Below, piece by piece: positions 36,302 through 44,531 of a stretch of 64,000 bases of DNA. Below the pieces are notes generated by a model. That model saw nothing but the letters and a program-made list of their open reading frames with translations, was not told where the DNA came from and made no database searches. The stretch is taken from NCBI RefSeq assembly GCF_028656955.1, contig NZ_JAMDGY010000011.1, positions 177,342-241,341 on the forward strand, in the 5' to 3' direction. Within the stretch, counting starts at the first letter, position 1. Each line of letters begins with the position of its first letter. The position numbers and the translations under genes were made by a program. Origin of the DNA: Pseudomonas fontis. GTDB lineage: Bacteria > Pseudomonadota > Gammaproteobacteria > Pseudomonadales > Pseudomonadaceae.

Positions 36302-37249
36302 CTACCGTCGCAATCCTTTGCGCAGGCACTTGCCACGGAGCGGCTTCAACCGTAATTGCTGAGCGTCCTTGACCAGGTAACGCACCGTTTTATGAACATT
36401 GCGCCGAATCGTTCGATCGCTCCGCAGGATCATGCCGATACCACACTTGTCTCCGTACTTTTCCTTGTCGTGATTGCAGCTATTGAAGTAGCCCTGCCCC
36501 CGCGTAATCCGCTCCCACAGCTCACCAATCTGCTTGGCTTTATAGATGTCTCCGCGCACTTCATTACCGTTGAAGAAGAAAGCCGCATGGATGTGGTATC
36601 CCCGGTCTTCACCCTGTTCAACACTGCAGATGTAACCAGTCTCAAGGTCGAAGATCGGATTGCGCTCACGCTCAGCAATCAGCCGATCCAGGTCGTCGAA
36701 TACATGCTCGACACGTAACCTTGCCTGCGCTTCCGAGAGGTAGTACAGATTGACCCTGACTATTGTGGTGCGAGAGTAACGATCAAGCACAGCATCAACG
36801 TAATCGGTGACGCTTCCCTCCTGCTTCTTAGCCTGGAGGCGGAGGTCATCCTTCCTGCGGAGATACCATCGCTCACGAGTCAACTGACGGATCCGAGCAA
36901 CCAAGACGTTCATGCTGTGGTGGTGGTCGAGCCAAGCCGTACCCCTTTCATTCAAGCAGACAGGACCATCAGGATGACGCTCCAGTCCAATGTCCTGGCA
37001 TGCTTCCCAAAACGCTCGCAGGTGCTCGCTGTAGCGGTATTCAACTCGGTCATCGAACAGATCCATCATCTGCCGGATGTGAGTGAAGTATCTGGAGAGT
37101 CTGGTCTCCTCAACTCGCTCATAACCTGTGCGGGTTTGCCTGAACCGAAAGGCTGGGCTGTCATGCTGCTCGATGGCCTGGACGAGTCGTTCAATCTGAA
37201 TGGCGATGTCGGACTGGGAAAGGTAGGTGTAGGTGTTGCGCTTGGTCAT
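36302..37249 (-). CDS. Inovirus Gp2-family / YagK-YfjJ-type replication protein
   Basis: The 315-residue product has a YagK/YfjJ C-terminal-type domain with the hydrophobic-His motif GYHIHAAFFFNG near residue 215, the H-x-H metal site expected of HUH-like rolling-circle initiators. A candidate Tyr-containing helix (KTVRYLVKD) follows. Such genes occur in inovirus-like elements and in many chromosomal islands. It lies 160 bases upstream of hsdM on the same strand. It is probably an island-borne relic of phage or plasmid replication; nicking activity is not proven. Confidence 0.75.
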   Translation of the reverse strand: MTKRNTYTYLSQSDIAIQIERLVQAIEQHDSPAFRFRQTRTGYERVEETRLSRYFTHIRQMMDLFDDRVEYRYSEHLRAFWEACQDIGLERHPDGPVCLNERGTAWLDHHHSMNVLVARIRQLTRERWYLRRKDDLRLQAKKQEGSVTDYVDAVLDRYSRTTIVRVNLYYLSEAQARLRVEHVFDDLDRLIAERERNPIFDLETGYICSVEQGEDRGYHIHAAFFFNGNEVRGDIYKAKQIGELWERITRGQGYFNSCNHDKEKYGDKCGIGMILRSDRTIRRNVHKTVRYLVKDAQQLRLKPLRGKCLRKGLRR

Positions 37250-37633
37250 GGTGGTGTACCTGATTGGTTGTTCGCATATCAGGTACGTGCTCTGTGTACT
37301 TTTTAACCGAAGACGTATCGCTAGTCTGAGCAGTAGGTGCTGTGTAGCTGGATCATACTGCCTATTGAATTTTATGTATCGATAGTTAATAACTATATAA
37401 CTAGAAGCAGCACCGTCTCAGATGGCTCCTCACGGCCAGACGGGGAGATGAGGAGCAACATTCCCAAGCCTACCAAGAGATTTTCCAAACCACCTTTTGG
37501 GGGAGTTAGCTGAGAAGACAGGCTTTCCCAAAGCGGCATAAACGCCATGACCAGCTACAGGCCGGTCATGGCGCAGTGATTAATTTTTAGCTGGCCACAT
37601 TCAGACGACCAGATCGGGCTGAAGAGCTCTCTG
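37250..37633. other. Gene-free AT-rich gap with orphan hairpin
   Basis: I see no gene here. The left part is AT-rich and probably contains the promoter of the minus-strand gene ending at 36302. The right part contains the plus-strand terminator-like hairpin at 37543-37588. It may be a junction left by insertion of separate cassettes. Confidence 0.4.
37543..37588 (+). terminator. Orphan terminator-like hairpin
   Basis: CGCCATGACC (37543-37552) pairs perfectly with GGTCATGGCG (37564-37573) around an 11-base loop, followed by a short T-run (TTTTT). It is oriented on the plus strand, but no plus-strand gene precedes it within several kilobases. It may be left from a lost gene. Confidence 0.55.
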
Positions 37634-37659
37634 CTAGGCCGCGCTCTTCAATTCTTGCC

Positions 37660-37835
37660 AGTATCCAGTCGTGCACCTCGCGTTCATCGACCGTGAAACC
37701 CTCAAGCGCATCGTGCCAGATCGTAAGCTTCGGCTAATGGTCGCCACCGATGCAGCCTGTGAGGGACTGCACCTGCAGACGCTGGGCGTGCTAATCAACG
37801 TTGACCATCCATGGAACCCGACCAAGCTTAAGCAA
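37660..37835 (+). pseudogene. Relic of a SNF2-type helicase C-terminal domain
   Basis: In one plus-strand frame the segment reads RLMVATDAACEGLHLQTLGVLINVD followed by HPWNPTKLKQRI. These match motif V (VATDAA.EGLNLQ) and the motif VI approach (DLPWNPTRLEQRIGR) of SNF2-like helicases. The match stops before the final Arg finger, where the frame degenerates, and nothing upstream continues the protein. It is a short fragment of a once larger helicase, perhaps from another defence system such as DISARM, cut during island rearrangement. Confidence 0.6.
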
Positions 37836-37879
37836 CGCATACCAGTCTCCTGCCAATTACGCCCTGATCACGAGACAAC

Positions 37880-39307
37880 TCAGCCGTTTCGCACCGGCGT
37901 GAGTATGGCCGTGGGAGAGCACACAACTACTTGCCTTGCGCCCCGTGTGAGGGCGACATAAAGGTTTTGGGCTGTCATCAACTCAGGATACAGAACCACC
38001 GAGACGTCCGCCTCCAGGCCCTTGAGAAGTAAAGTGCTGCCAACCGAACGTCGTGCAATCGGTCGACCAAGATGTCGATTGCGTTCGCGAGCTTGAATCG
38101 CTGCAGTCAGAAAGTCGGATGCCCCTCCTGCCACTGCTTGCATGGCAGAGCGACAGCAGTGCAGGACTTCTGGTCGGAACACGCGTGAGTCAGGCTGGTC
38201 AGCGAGGGCATTGAGCACACGATGCGCTCTGTCAAGCGTTGGCTCCGCGACGAATGCAACGGCCTCGGCCTCAGCCGGGGTCGGAGGCGTTCGGGCCCGT
38301 CCTCCACGAAGAGACTCGACACGCGTTCGTAGGTTTGCGGCACCAACCCCGGTCATCACGCTTGAAGCGAATTCGGCGAGCTGAGCCAGAGGATTGACGC
38401 CTTGCAGGTCGAACTGCCTTGCGAAGTTGACTAGATCTCGTAGGTCGACAGCTTCGACGGCCATGGCCCCTGGTGTCTGGCTCGTGAGCTGATGGCGGCC
38501 TTGCACGTTCATAGCGTCCCCGATGATGAGGACGCTGCCCTGAGCGTTGGGGGCCTCAGTTCTCGCGGCCACTAGGCGCTGCTGGACTTCGGTTCCAGCG
38601 TTCAGCTGAGCCCAACGTACTTCTGCCGGAGCCGTGCGTAGGTCCACCGGCTGGCCAGCCTGAAGTTGTTGCCGGATGGCGAGTAACCACTGCCCAAGGT
38701 TTTCAGCACCGGCCAGTCGCCAGCGCCACGGAATCCTCAGTTCACCCGCCGCCGGGAATTGGGGCTGAACTTCGTTCGCCCAATGCACCAGTCGATTGCC
38801 ACGGAAACCGAAGATGGCTTGCATGGGGTCACCAAGCACGCAGGTCGGAAGCACCTGGGCCAAACCTGACACGATGGCATGCTGGACGACATTGCAGTCT
38901 TGGTACTCGTCGACAAGCAACCGTGCGTAGCTGGCACGGAGAGGCTGGGCAAGGTGGCCAGCGTGCAACAACTGCCCGGCGGCCTCTCGAATTGCAGGGT
39001 AGTCCGCGTTGGGCTGATGGAGCTCCAAGATTTGCGGGTTGTGGCCGCTTCGCGCCGGGAACCTGGCGATGAGACGCATCGAGAACCCGTCGATGGTGGA
39101 GACCCGATACGCGGAGCTAGGAACGCCTGCACGTCTCAGGCGTGCGCGCAAAGCCGCAACACCAGCGTTCGTGTGCGTTAGGACAAGGATGGGCTTGCTC
39201 TGCGTATGCGCGATGAGCGTGTCAGCAATCAGCTGCGTCTTCCCACAACCTGCGGGGGCTGTTATTGAGCCACGCTCGATGGCGAAGATGTCGATTTCAA
39301 GGGGCAC
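37880..39307 (-). CDS. gajB: Gabija GajB-like UvrD-type helicase
   Basis: The 475-residue product shows UvrD/Rep motifs. Walker A is APAGCGKT at residues 17-24, motif II LLVDEYQDCN near 132, motif III-like VLGDPMQAIFGF near 157, and motif VI VALTRGARQVVV near 454. I chose GTG at 39307, which overlaps the upstream OLD-nuclease stop by 11 bases; an upstream start at 39376 would overlap it by 80 bases. Size, order and partner fit GajB of Gabija, where the helicase-like subunit works with the GajA nuclease to block phage. Confidence 0.82.
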   Translation of the reverse strand: MPLEIDIFAIERGSITAPAGCGKTQLIADTLIAHTQSKPILVLTHTNAGVAALRARLRRAGVPSSAYRVSTIDGFSMRLIARFPARSGHNPQILELHQPNADYPAIREAAGQLLHAGHLAQPLRASYARLLVDEYQDCNVVQHAIVSGLAQVLPTCVLGDPMQAIFGFRGNRLVHWANEVQPQFPAAGELRIPWRWRLAGAENLGQWLLAIRQQLQAGQPVDLRTAPAEVRWAQLNAGTEVQQRLVAARTEAPNAQGSVLIIGDAMNVQGRHQLTSQTPGAMAVEAVDLRDLVNFARQFDLQGVNPLAQLAEFASSVMTGVGAANLRTRVESLRGGRARTPPTPAEAEAVAFVAEPTLDRAHRVLNALADQPDSRVFRPEVLHCCRSAMQAVAGGASDFLTAAIQARERNRHLGRPIARRSVGSTLLLKGLEADVSVVLYPELMTAQNLYVALTRGARQVVVCSPTAILTPVRNG

Positions 39308-41024
39308 TTGTGAACGTCCAGAGCTGGTTCGTGACGGCCATGAAGCCCGCTTCGGCCGTCTGCAGAGACGGGCCAACGATGTCCCTCGCGACTTCCTGGT
39401 AGGTTGTCAACGACTTGAACCACCCGCTGTTGCGGATACGGGATGCGGTACCCAGTAGCTCTCGCTTCGCGGGTGAGTAGCCATCCACGAGTCTTTCACC
39501 CTGGATGTCGTTCAGCGTCACGCGCCCTTGGGACCTAGTCTGAATATGCTCGTTCATCAGTTCGACACCCACTATCGCTTCGGCTTTCGCCAGAAGGGCA
39601 TCAAGTGCTTGGTCACTGAGATGGCGGAAGATCTCATCCTCCAAAGTAAGACCCGGACGCCAGGTAAGAATTTGCCCACCTGCGGCCAAGAATGCTTCCG
39701 CAAGTCCTGCGGTAGACGGCTTGTCGGCGTCCACAAAAACCAACACGCGATAGCCTAGGTTCCGAAGTGCGGTTCCGCGGATAAGGCTATTATCAGGACT
39801 TCCCCCGCCAGCGTTCACGTAAGCACCTCCATGAGCCAGAAACGAGGTGGCCCCAAGGCTGACCCACCATTGGTCAAGGCCACGCGCGAAACCTACCTCA
39901 CTAGCCCCCTCGCAGACGATGATGGATTTGGCGAGGAACGCCTCCGGGTCGGTCCGAAGAGTGCTCTGTACTTCATTGGCTCCCCCTGCCGTCATAACGC
40001 TGTGGCGTTCAGGCCCTGATCGAACAACGAACAGCTGGCTGCCGGACAGCTCGCGAAGCGCGACCGGCGAATGCGTCGTCATGAAGACCTGCAGCGGAGC
40101 TACAGCGTCCTTCGCGCCGAGAGAATCTAGGAAACGCATTAGCCGATGAGGTTCGAGTCCATATTCCACCTCATCGACTAGAGCAATTGGCGCGGCGCTG
40201 GCCGCAGCCCTCTGAAGCCCAGCCACTAGCAGGCGTGACGAACCCGTACCAAGGGAGCGTAGCGGAATGCCTGTCTCGCTGTGCAACGCGATGGCCCCCT
40301 CGCCAATCGACACAGAGTGTGCATCAAGGAGTGCCAGTGGCATCGCCCCGACCGAAACGCCGAGATGCTGCGCTGTCTGCTGCACGACCTCAAGCGTCTG
40401 GATTAGATGTGAGGCCGCTTGATTGCCAAAGTTCGCTCTTGCCTGCCTGGCGGCGCGCGCTAGTTCGGCACCAAGCTCCGCTCGTTCATCAGTAAGTCGA
40501 TTGAGCACCGAACCACGACTCCATGACAGGTTCGAACTCGCAAAGCTACCAATGCGGGCGGGAGCTATTGCCGCTCGCTCTTTCCAGGGAAGGGTGCGCT
40601 CAAGCTGCTGCAGTTCCGCGCGCTCAGAGAAAAGCGTCCAAGAAGGCTCCAAATCGGCACCAACCTGCAGAAGCAATGTGATGACAGTCTCAATACCCAC
40701 CCGCGGTTCATCTTCGACCGCTCCCGTTTCGGGATTGAATCCACGCAGGAAGTCGCCGTACAGGTCAATGTCCATCAGCGATGTAGGGAGATCGCCAAGC
40801 GTCACGCTGATGGTGATGGGCACTTCGACGTTCAGAGCGAAGAAATCCATATCGCCGAATGAGCTGCTTCGGCGAGCGCCAAGGCAGAGGTCAATCGCGT
40901 CGAGGATGGTGGATTTTCCGCTGTCGCCAGGGCCTATGAGGCAGTTAATGCCGGGGGAAGGCACCCAATCCAGCGCTTGGATAGACCTGAAGTTGCTGAT
41001 TTTCAGTCGGCGAATGCGTGCCAC
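39297..41024 (-). CDS. gajA: Gabija GajA-like OLD-family ATPase-Toprim nuclease
   Basis: The 575-residue product has an N-terminal ABC-type ATPase (GPGDSGKST at residues 31-39) with Walker B ALVDEVEYGLEPHR near 285 and a His switch TTHSP. A Toprim domain has IVCEGASEVGF near 370 and VFVDADKPS near 430, giving the expected E and DxD-like acidic residues. Length and arrangement match GajA, which nicks DNA when nucleotide levels fall. It starts at GTG 41024 behind GAGGAG. The gene after it on the same strand is the GajB-like helicase. Confidence 0.85.
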   Translation of the reverse strand: MARIRRLKISNFRSIQALDWVPSPGINCLIGPGDSGKSTILDAIDLCLGARRSSSFGDMDFFALNVEVPITISVTLGDLPTSLMDIDLYGDFLRGFNPETGAVEDEPRVGIETVITLLLQVGADLEPSWTLFSERAELQQLERTLPWKERAAIAPARIGSFASSNLSWSRGSVLNRLTDERAELGAELARAARQARANFGNQAASHLIQTLEVVQQTAQHLGVSVGAMPLALLDAHSVSIGEGAIALHSETGIPLRSLGTGSSRLLVAGLQRAAASAAPIALVDEVEYGLEPHRLMRFLDSLGAKDAVAPLQVFMTTHSPVALRELSGSQLFVVRSGPERHSVMTAGGANEVQSTLRTDPEAFLAKSIIVCEGASEVGFARGLDQWWVSLGATSFLAHGGAYVNAGGGSPDNSLIRGTALRNLGYRVLVFVDADKPSTAGLAEAFLAAGGQILTWRPGLTLEDEIFRHLSDQALDALLAKAEAIVGVELMNEHIQTRSQGRVTLNDIQGERLVDGYSPAKRELLGTASRIRNSGWFKSLTTYQEVARDIVGPSLQTAEAGFMAVTNQLWTFTSAP

Positions 41025-41067
41025 AGTGACTCCTCAAAGGTTAACGGCGGTCAGTGCTCTAGCGACA

Positions 41068-41124
41068 GAGCCAGAGCCAGAGCCATAGCCATAGCCATAG
41101 CCATAGCCATAGCCATAGCCATAG
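41068..41124. repeat. Hexanucleotide tandem repeat upstream of gajA
   Basis: Three copies of GAGCCA are followed by six copies of TAGCCA and a final TAG. The array lies 44 bases upstream of the gajA start codon, so on the minus strand it occupies the likely promoter or leader. Copy-number variation could alter promoter spacing. Confidence 0.95.
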
Positions 41125-41691
41125 TCGATAGTATGCCGCCTCTTCATCAAGGTGCAGGGTACTTCAATCAAGTGGTGACTGTTTTTTTGACCACCACTAT
41201 CATCCTGGGCTGGAACTTGAAAAAACCCAAGCAGCCGTTTAAGCAACTACCCTTGAACGGTGCTCTTGGCCGATTTTTGCCTAAAGCGTATGGCAGAGAT
41301 CATTGAAGCTGCATCCAGGCTCATCTGACCGAGAGAAGCCTATGTCCGTTTGCGACCACGAGCCAAAGCTTGAGCATTCAATGTCACGCGTCGCAGGCAT
41401 GGGGGGACAGATGAGGGGACAAACAAAATAAAAAATAAAAATACTATACAAATTAATAACTTAACAAACATAAAAAGCCACCCACTAGCCAGCCTTTTGG
41501 TTCTCGCGAAAATCCAAGCCAACGCATTTTTAACGCTCCCGCCTCGCGTGATACAACCCGTACTAGGGTTCAGAACCACTCTTCCACATTGCATACCAAC
41601 ACAAAAACAAAGTACAAATAGCGCACAACATTGTATGCAATATCCATAGAAAACCCCGTACAAACCCCACCCACCCCAACCTCGGCAAATC
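41125..41691. promoter_or_regulatory. Boundary region between defence island and metabolic cluster
   Basis: No convincing gene is present in these 567 bases. The left part is mixed-composition sequence. The centre (about 41400-41480) is very AT-rich. The right part holds the MocR operator candidate at 41588-41641. The change in composition from here on suggests that one end of the defence island lies in this interval; I could not identify an attachment-site duplicate. Confidence 0.45.
41588..41641. promoter_or_regulatory. Candidate MocR operator pair
   Basis: ATTGCATAC (41588-41596) is the exact reverse complement of GTATGCAAT (41633-41641). The right copy is part of a nearly self-complementary ATTGTATGCAAT. 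The pair is 45 bases apart and ends about 50 bases before the MocR-type gene. MocR proteins generally bind paired sites near their own promoter, so autoregulation is plausible. Confidence 0.55.
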
Positions 41692-43101
41692 ATGGAACGA
41701 CAAAGCCTCTATCGTCAGGTCTACTCCCGAATAGTGCGCTCCATCTCCCAGGAGACGCTGCGCAGCGGCCAGCGGGTGCCTTCTATCCGGTCGCTGGCAA
41801 GCGAGCTACGGTTTTCCAAAAACACCGTAGAAATCGCCTATGGCATGTTGATCAGCGATGGCTACCTGGAGGCCCGTGGGCAAGCCGGGACCTTCGTTTC
41901 AAGCACGGCAAAAATCACCAAACACCTCAAAAAACACCCCCCCAGCAAAACGCCCCCCCACAAAACCCACACCCCCCACGATCAATCAACGCAAAGCCCG
42001 CTCCTGCCCTACCAACTGGGCCTGCCGGCGCTCGACCTGTTCCCGCAAAAACTGTGGTCAACCCTCAGCTCCCGCCAGATGCGGCTGCAAAGCAAAATGC
42101 TCAGCTACCCCGCGCCAGCAGGCTACGCCCCGCTGCGCGAAAGCATTTCGGCGTACCTGCAACTCTCGCGGGGCGTCGACTGCTCGCCCGAGCAGGTGTT
42201 CATCACCGCCGGCTACCAAGGCGCCCTGAACCTGGTAGGCCGCACAATGTTTCAACACCAGGACCAAGTGTGGATAGAAGACCCCTGCTTCCCACCCGCT
42301 CGCCACCTGCTGAACCAACTCGGCGCCAGCCTCGTACCCGTGCGCGTCGACGAGCAAGGCATTCGCGTAGAAGACGGCAAAGCCCGCGCCCCGCACGCAC
42401 GCTTTGCGCTGGTCACGCCCGCGCATCAAAGCCCGCTGGGCGTGTCGCTCTCTCTCAAGCGACGTCTTGAACTACTGGAATGGGCCAACCACAACAAGGC
42501 CTACATCATCGAAGATGACTATGACAGCGAGTACTGCTACGACGGGCGCCCACAACCGGCCCTGTCCAGCTTGGCCACGCACGACAACGTGCTCTACCTC
42601 GGCACGTTCAGCAAAGTGCTCAGCCCATCACTGCGCCTAGGCTATCTGGTGGTGCCGAAAAGCCTGGTGCCGCTGTTCAATGAGTCCTGCTACAAACTCA
42701 ACGATGGCTGCCCCATGCTCAGCCAAGGTGTGATCGCCGCGTTCATGCAAGGCGGCTACTTCGCGCGGCACCTGCGCAAAATGCGCGCCGTCTACGTGCA
42801 GCGCCGGGAGATGGTGATCAACAGCCTGCTCGCCGAATTCGGCAGCCGCCTCACCTTCAAGGCCCCCGCCACAGGCCTGCACCTGTTGGCCCGGCTTAGC
42901 CCGGATGAGGACGACCAGCTGTTGGCGCAACGCGCCCGCGACCAGCATTTCGGCATCGCCGCACTGTCGGCGCGCAGCCTCGAACACGACTGCGGCGCCG
43001 GGCTGCTGCTAGGCTTCGCGAACATCGCGACCAGCGAACAGGCCGCAAGCCTCGCCCACCGGCTGCGGCTAAGCCTGGACGCTAAGCCAGGTCAGGAATA
43101 A
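41692..43101 (+). CDS. MocR-type (GntR-aminotransferase fusion) regulator
   Basis: The 469-residue protein has an N-terminal GntR winged helix at residues 1-70 (LYRQVYSRIVRSISQ, then RVPSIRSLASELRFSKNTVEIAYGML, then GYLEARGQAGTFV). A Pro/Lys/His-rich linker follows, then an aspartate-aminotransferase-like domain with PLP-binding Lys near 308 in LGTFSKVLSPSLRLG. Such regulators sense amino compounds through PLP. It is the only regulator gene at the cluster, and its 3' end overlaps the last cluster gene convergently by 20 bases. I infer that it controls the biosynthetic operon, though the operon promoter lies 14 kb away. Confidence 0.92.
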   Translation: MERQSLYRQVYSRIVRSISQETLRSGQRVPSIRSLASELRFSKNTVEIAYGMLISDGYLEARGQAGTFVSSTAKITKHLKKHPPSKTPPHKTHTPHDQSTQSPLLPYQLGLPALDLFPQKLWSTLSSRQMRLQSKMLSYPAPAGYAPLRESISAYLQLSRGVDCSPEQVFITAGYQGALNLVGRTMFQHQDQVWIEDPCFPPARHLLNQLGASLVPVRVDEQGIRVEDGKARAPHARFALVTPAHQSPLGVSLSLKRRLELLEWANHNKAYIIEDDYDSEYCYDGRPQPALSSLATHDNVLYLGTFSKVLSPSLRLGYLVVPKSLVPLFNESCYKLNDGCPMLSQGVIAAFMQGGYFARHLRKMRAVYVQRREMVINSLLAEFGSRLTFKAPATGLHLLARLSPDEDDQLLAQRARDQHFGIAALSARSLEHDCGAGLLLGFANIATSEQAASLAHRLRLSLDAKPGQE

Positions 43102-43477
43102 CCGCCGTCGCCTCGATCTGCACCTTGGCGCCCTCCACCATCAGGCTGCGCACCTCGAACGCACTCATCGGCGGATAATGGCCGACCAACGCCTTGTAGG
43201 CCTGCCCTACTTCGCGGGCCTGCTCGAAGTACGCCTGCCGATCACTCACGTACCAGGTCAGGCGCACCAGATGCTCAGGCTTGGCGCCCGCTTCAGCCAA
43301 GACCGCAACAATATTGCGAATGGCCTGGATCGCCTGCTCGGCATACCGCTCGCTGACCAGCTGGCTGTGGCTGTCCCAGCCAAACTGCCCGGAGGTAAAC
43401 ACCAGCGCGCCACGCGCTGCGATGCCGTTGGCGTAGCCACGCGGGCGCTCCCAACCGCTGGGTTGCAGTATGTTCAT
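43082..43477 (-). CDS. RidA/YjgF-family protein
   Basis: The 131-residue product is a RidA-superfamily member (FTSGQFGWDS, AIRNIVAVLAEAGAKPEHLVRLTWYV, then AFEVRSLMVEGAKVQIEATAVIP). Family members hydrolyse or handle reactive enamines and imines. The catalytic Arg of true RidA lies in a VEVARL motif. Here the segment reads FEVRSL, so Ser stands at the Arg position and an Arg sits one residue earlier, suggesting a different subgroup. The ATG overlaps the thioesterase stop (ATGA). It is the last gene of the 13-gene operon and may deal with an imine intermediate. Confidence 0.88.
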   Translation of the reverse strand: MNILQPSGWERPRGYANGIAARGALVFTSGQFGWDSHSQLVSERYAEQAIQAIRNIVAVLAEAGAKPEHLVRLTWYVSDRQAYFEQAREVGQAYKALVGHYPPMSAFEVRSLMVEGAKVQIEATAVIPDLA

Positions 43478-43908
43478 GCTGGCGCTCCGGTTTTATCCAG
43501 CAGGCCCTGCAACGCGCTGCGAACATCGGCCGGCATCGCGGTGGAGCGGCCGTCCAGCAATGACGTCTGCACCATGATCTGCTGGCTGCGCATGCGCAGG
43601 AGGCCGTCGACGTGCCCTTCAATGTCCACCGTCAGCGACCGCTCGCCCAGCCGCGCTATACGCAGCGCCAGCGTCAGTTGGTCGCCGTGGCGCGAAGGCG
43701 CGGTGAATTCACAAGTCAACTTGACCATCGGCAAGCCCAGTTGGCGCCTGCCGATCATGTCTGAAAAATCAATGCCCAAACCTTCGGTGAACCAGTCCTC
43801 GACCAACCAGTTGGTCATCACCAGGTACTGCGGGAAGTAGACAATGCCTGCCGGGTCGCAGTGCTGAAAACGCACCGGGTAAGTCTTGCTGAAATGCGGG
43901 TTGTGCAC
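43474..43908 (-). CDS. Hotdog-fold (4HBT-type) acyl-CoA thioesterase
   Basis: The 144-residue protein carries the 4-hydroxybenzoyl-CoA thioesterase signature (VRFQHCDPAGIVYFPQY near residues 12-28, with the catalytic Asp). It starts at GTG 43908 behind AAGGAG and lies 26 bases after trpG. It is expected to release an aryl or ring-modified acid from CoA, or to remove stalled thioesters. In quinolone biosynthesis a thioesterase accompanies anthraniloyl-CoA formation in a similar way, but the condensing enzymes of that pathway are absent here. Confidence 0.9.
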   Translation of the reverse strand: MHNPHFSKTYPVRFQHCDPAGIVYFPQYLVMTNWLVEDWFTEGLGIDFSDMIGRRQLGLPMVKLTCEFTAPSRHGDQLTLALRIARLGERSLTVDIEGHVDGLLRMRSQQIMVQTSLLDGRSTAMPADVRSALQGLLDKTGAPA

Positions 43909-43934
43909 GCTGTGCTCCTTGTATCTGTCCAGGG

Positions 43935-44531
43935 TCAGGCCGCTGCGCGGCCCCGTTCGACCAACTGCAGGTAGTTGCCCAACATCGCCAGGCCTTGTGG
44001 CGTCATCAACGACTCGGGATGGAACTGCACGCCATAGATCGGCAACGTGGCGTGCCGCAAGGCCATGATTTCCCCAGGCTCCCCGTGCTCATCCAAGGCA
44101 TGCGCAGTGGCCAGCAGCGGGCTGGGCAAATCACCCGCCACCAACGAGTGGTAACGCGCTACCTGCAAGCCATCCGGCAGGCCGTTGAACAGGTCGCGGC
44201 CGTCGTGACGAATACGCGAGACCTTGCCATGCAGCACCTCCCTGGCCCTGCGCACTTCGCCGCCGAACGCGGCGGTAATGCTCTGGTGCCCCAGGCAGAT
44301 GCCCAGGATGGGCAAGCGCCCGGCAAAATGGCGAATGGCACTCAGGGAAATACCCGCCTCGGCGGGGGAGCAAGGGCCGGGCGAGATGATCAGCGACTCA
44401 GGCGCCAGCGCCTCGATCTGCGCCAGGGTGATTTCATCGTTGCGCTGCACCTGGACCTCGGCACCGAGCATGCCCAGGTACTGCACGATGTTGTAGGTGA
44501 ACGAATCGTAGTTATCGATCACTAAGTGCAT
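43935..44531 (-). CDS. trpG: Anthranilate synthase glutamine amidotransferase subunit
   Basis: The 198-residue class I amidotransferase has the nucleophile in GICLGHQ near residue 79, the N-terminal DNYDSFTYN motif, and the His-Glu pair in QFHPES near 173. It supplies ammonia from glutamine to the TrpE-type partner, with which it overlaps by 20 bases. TrpG and PabA are interchangeable in many bacteria; the assignment follows its partner, whose sequence is TrpE-like. As a cluster copy it probably serves the secondary pathway and not tryptophan synthesis. Confidence 0.93.
   Translation of the reverse strand: MHLVIDNYDSFTYNIVQYLGMLGAEVQVQRNDEITLAQIEALAPESLIISPGPCSPAEAGISLSAIRHFAGRLPILGICLGHQSITAAFGGEVRRAREVLHGKVSRIRHDGRDLFNGLPDGLQVARYHSLVAGDLPSPLLATAHALDEHGEPGEIMALRHATLPIYGVQFHPESLMTPQGLAMLGNYLQLVERGRAAA

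Noticed and set aside
40423..41088. Plus-strand frame of 221 residues
   Set aside because: It is an antisense shadow of the gajA-like gene; Ser/Arg-rich with no family signature.
41340..41693. Minus-strand 117-residue frame
   Set aside because: It lies across the regulatory region before the MocR gene, has odd Cys/Trp/Phe-rich sequence and no ribosome site; most likely chance.
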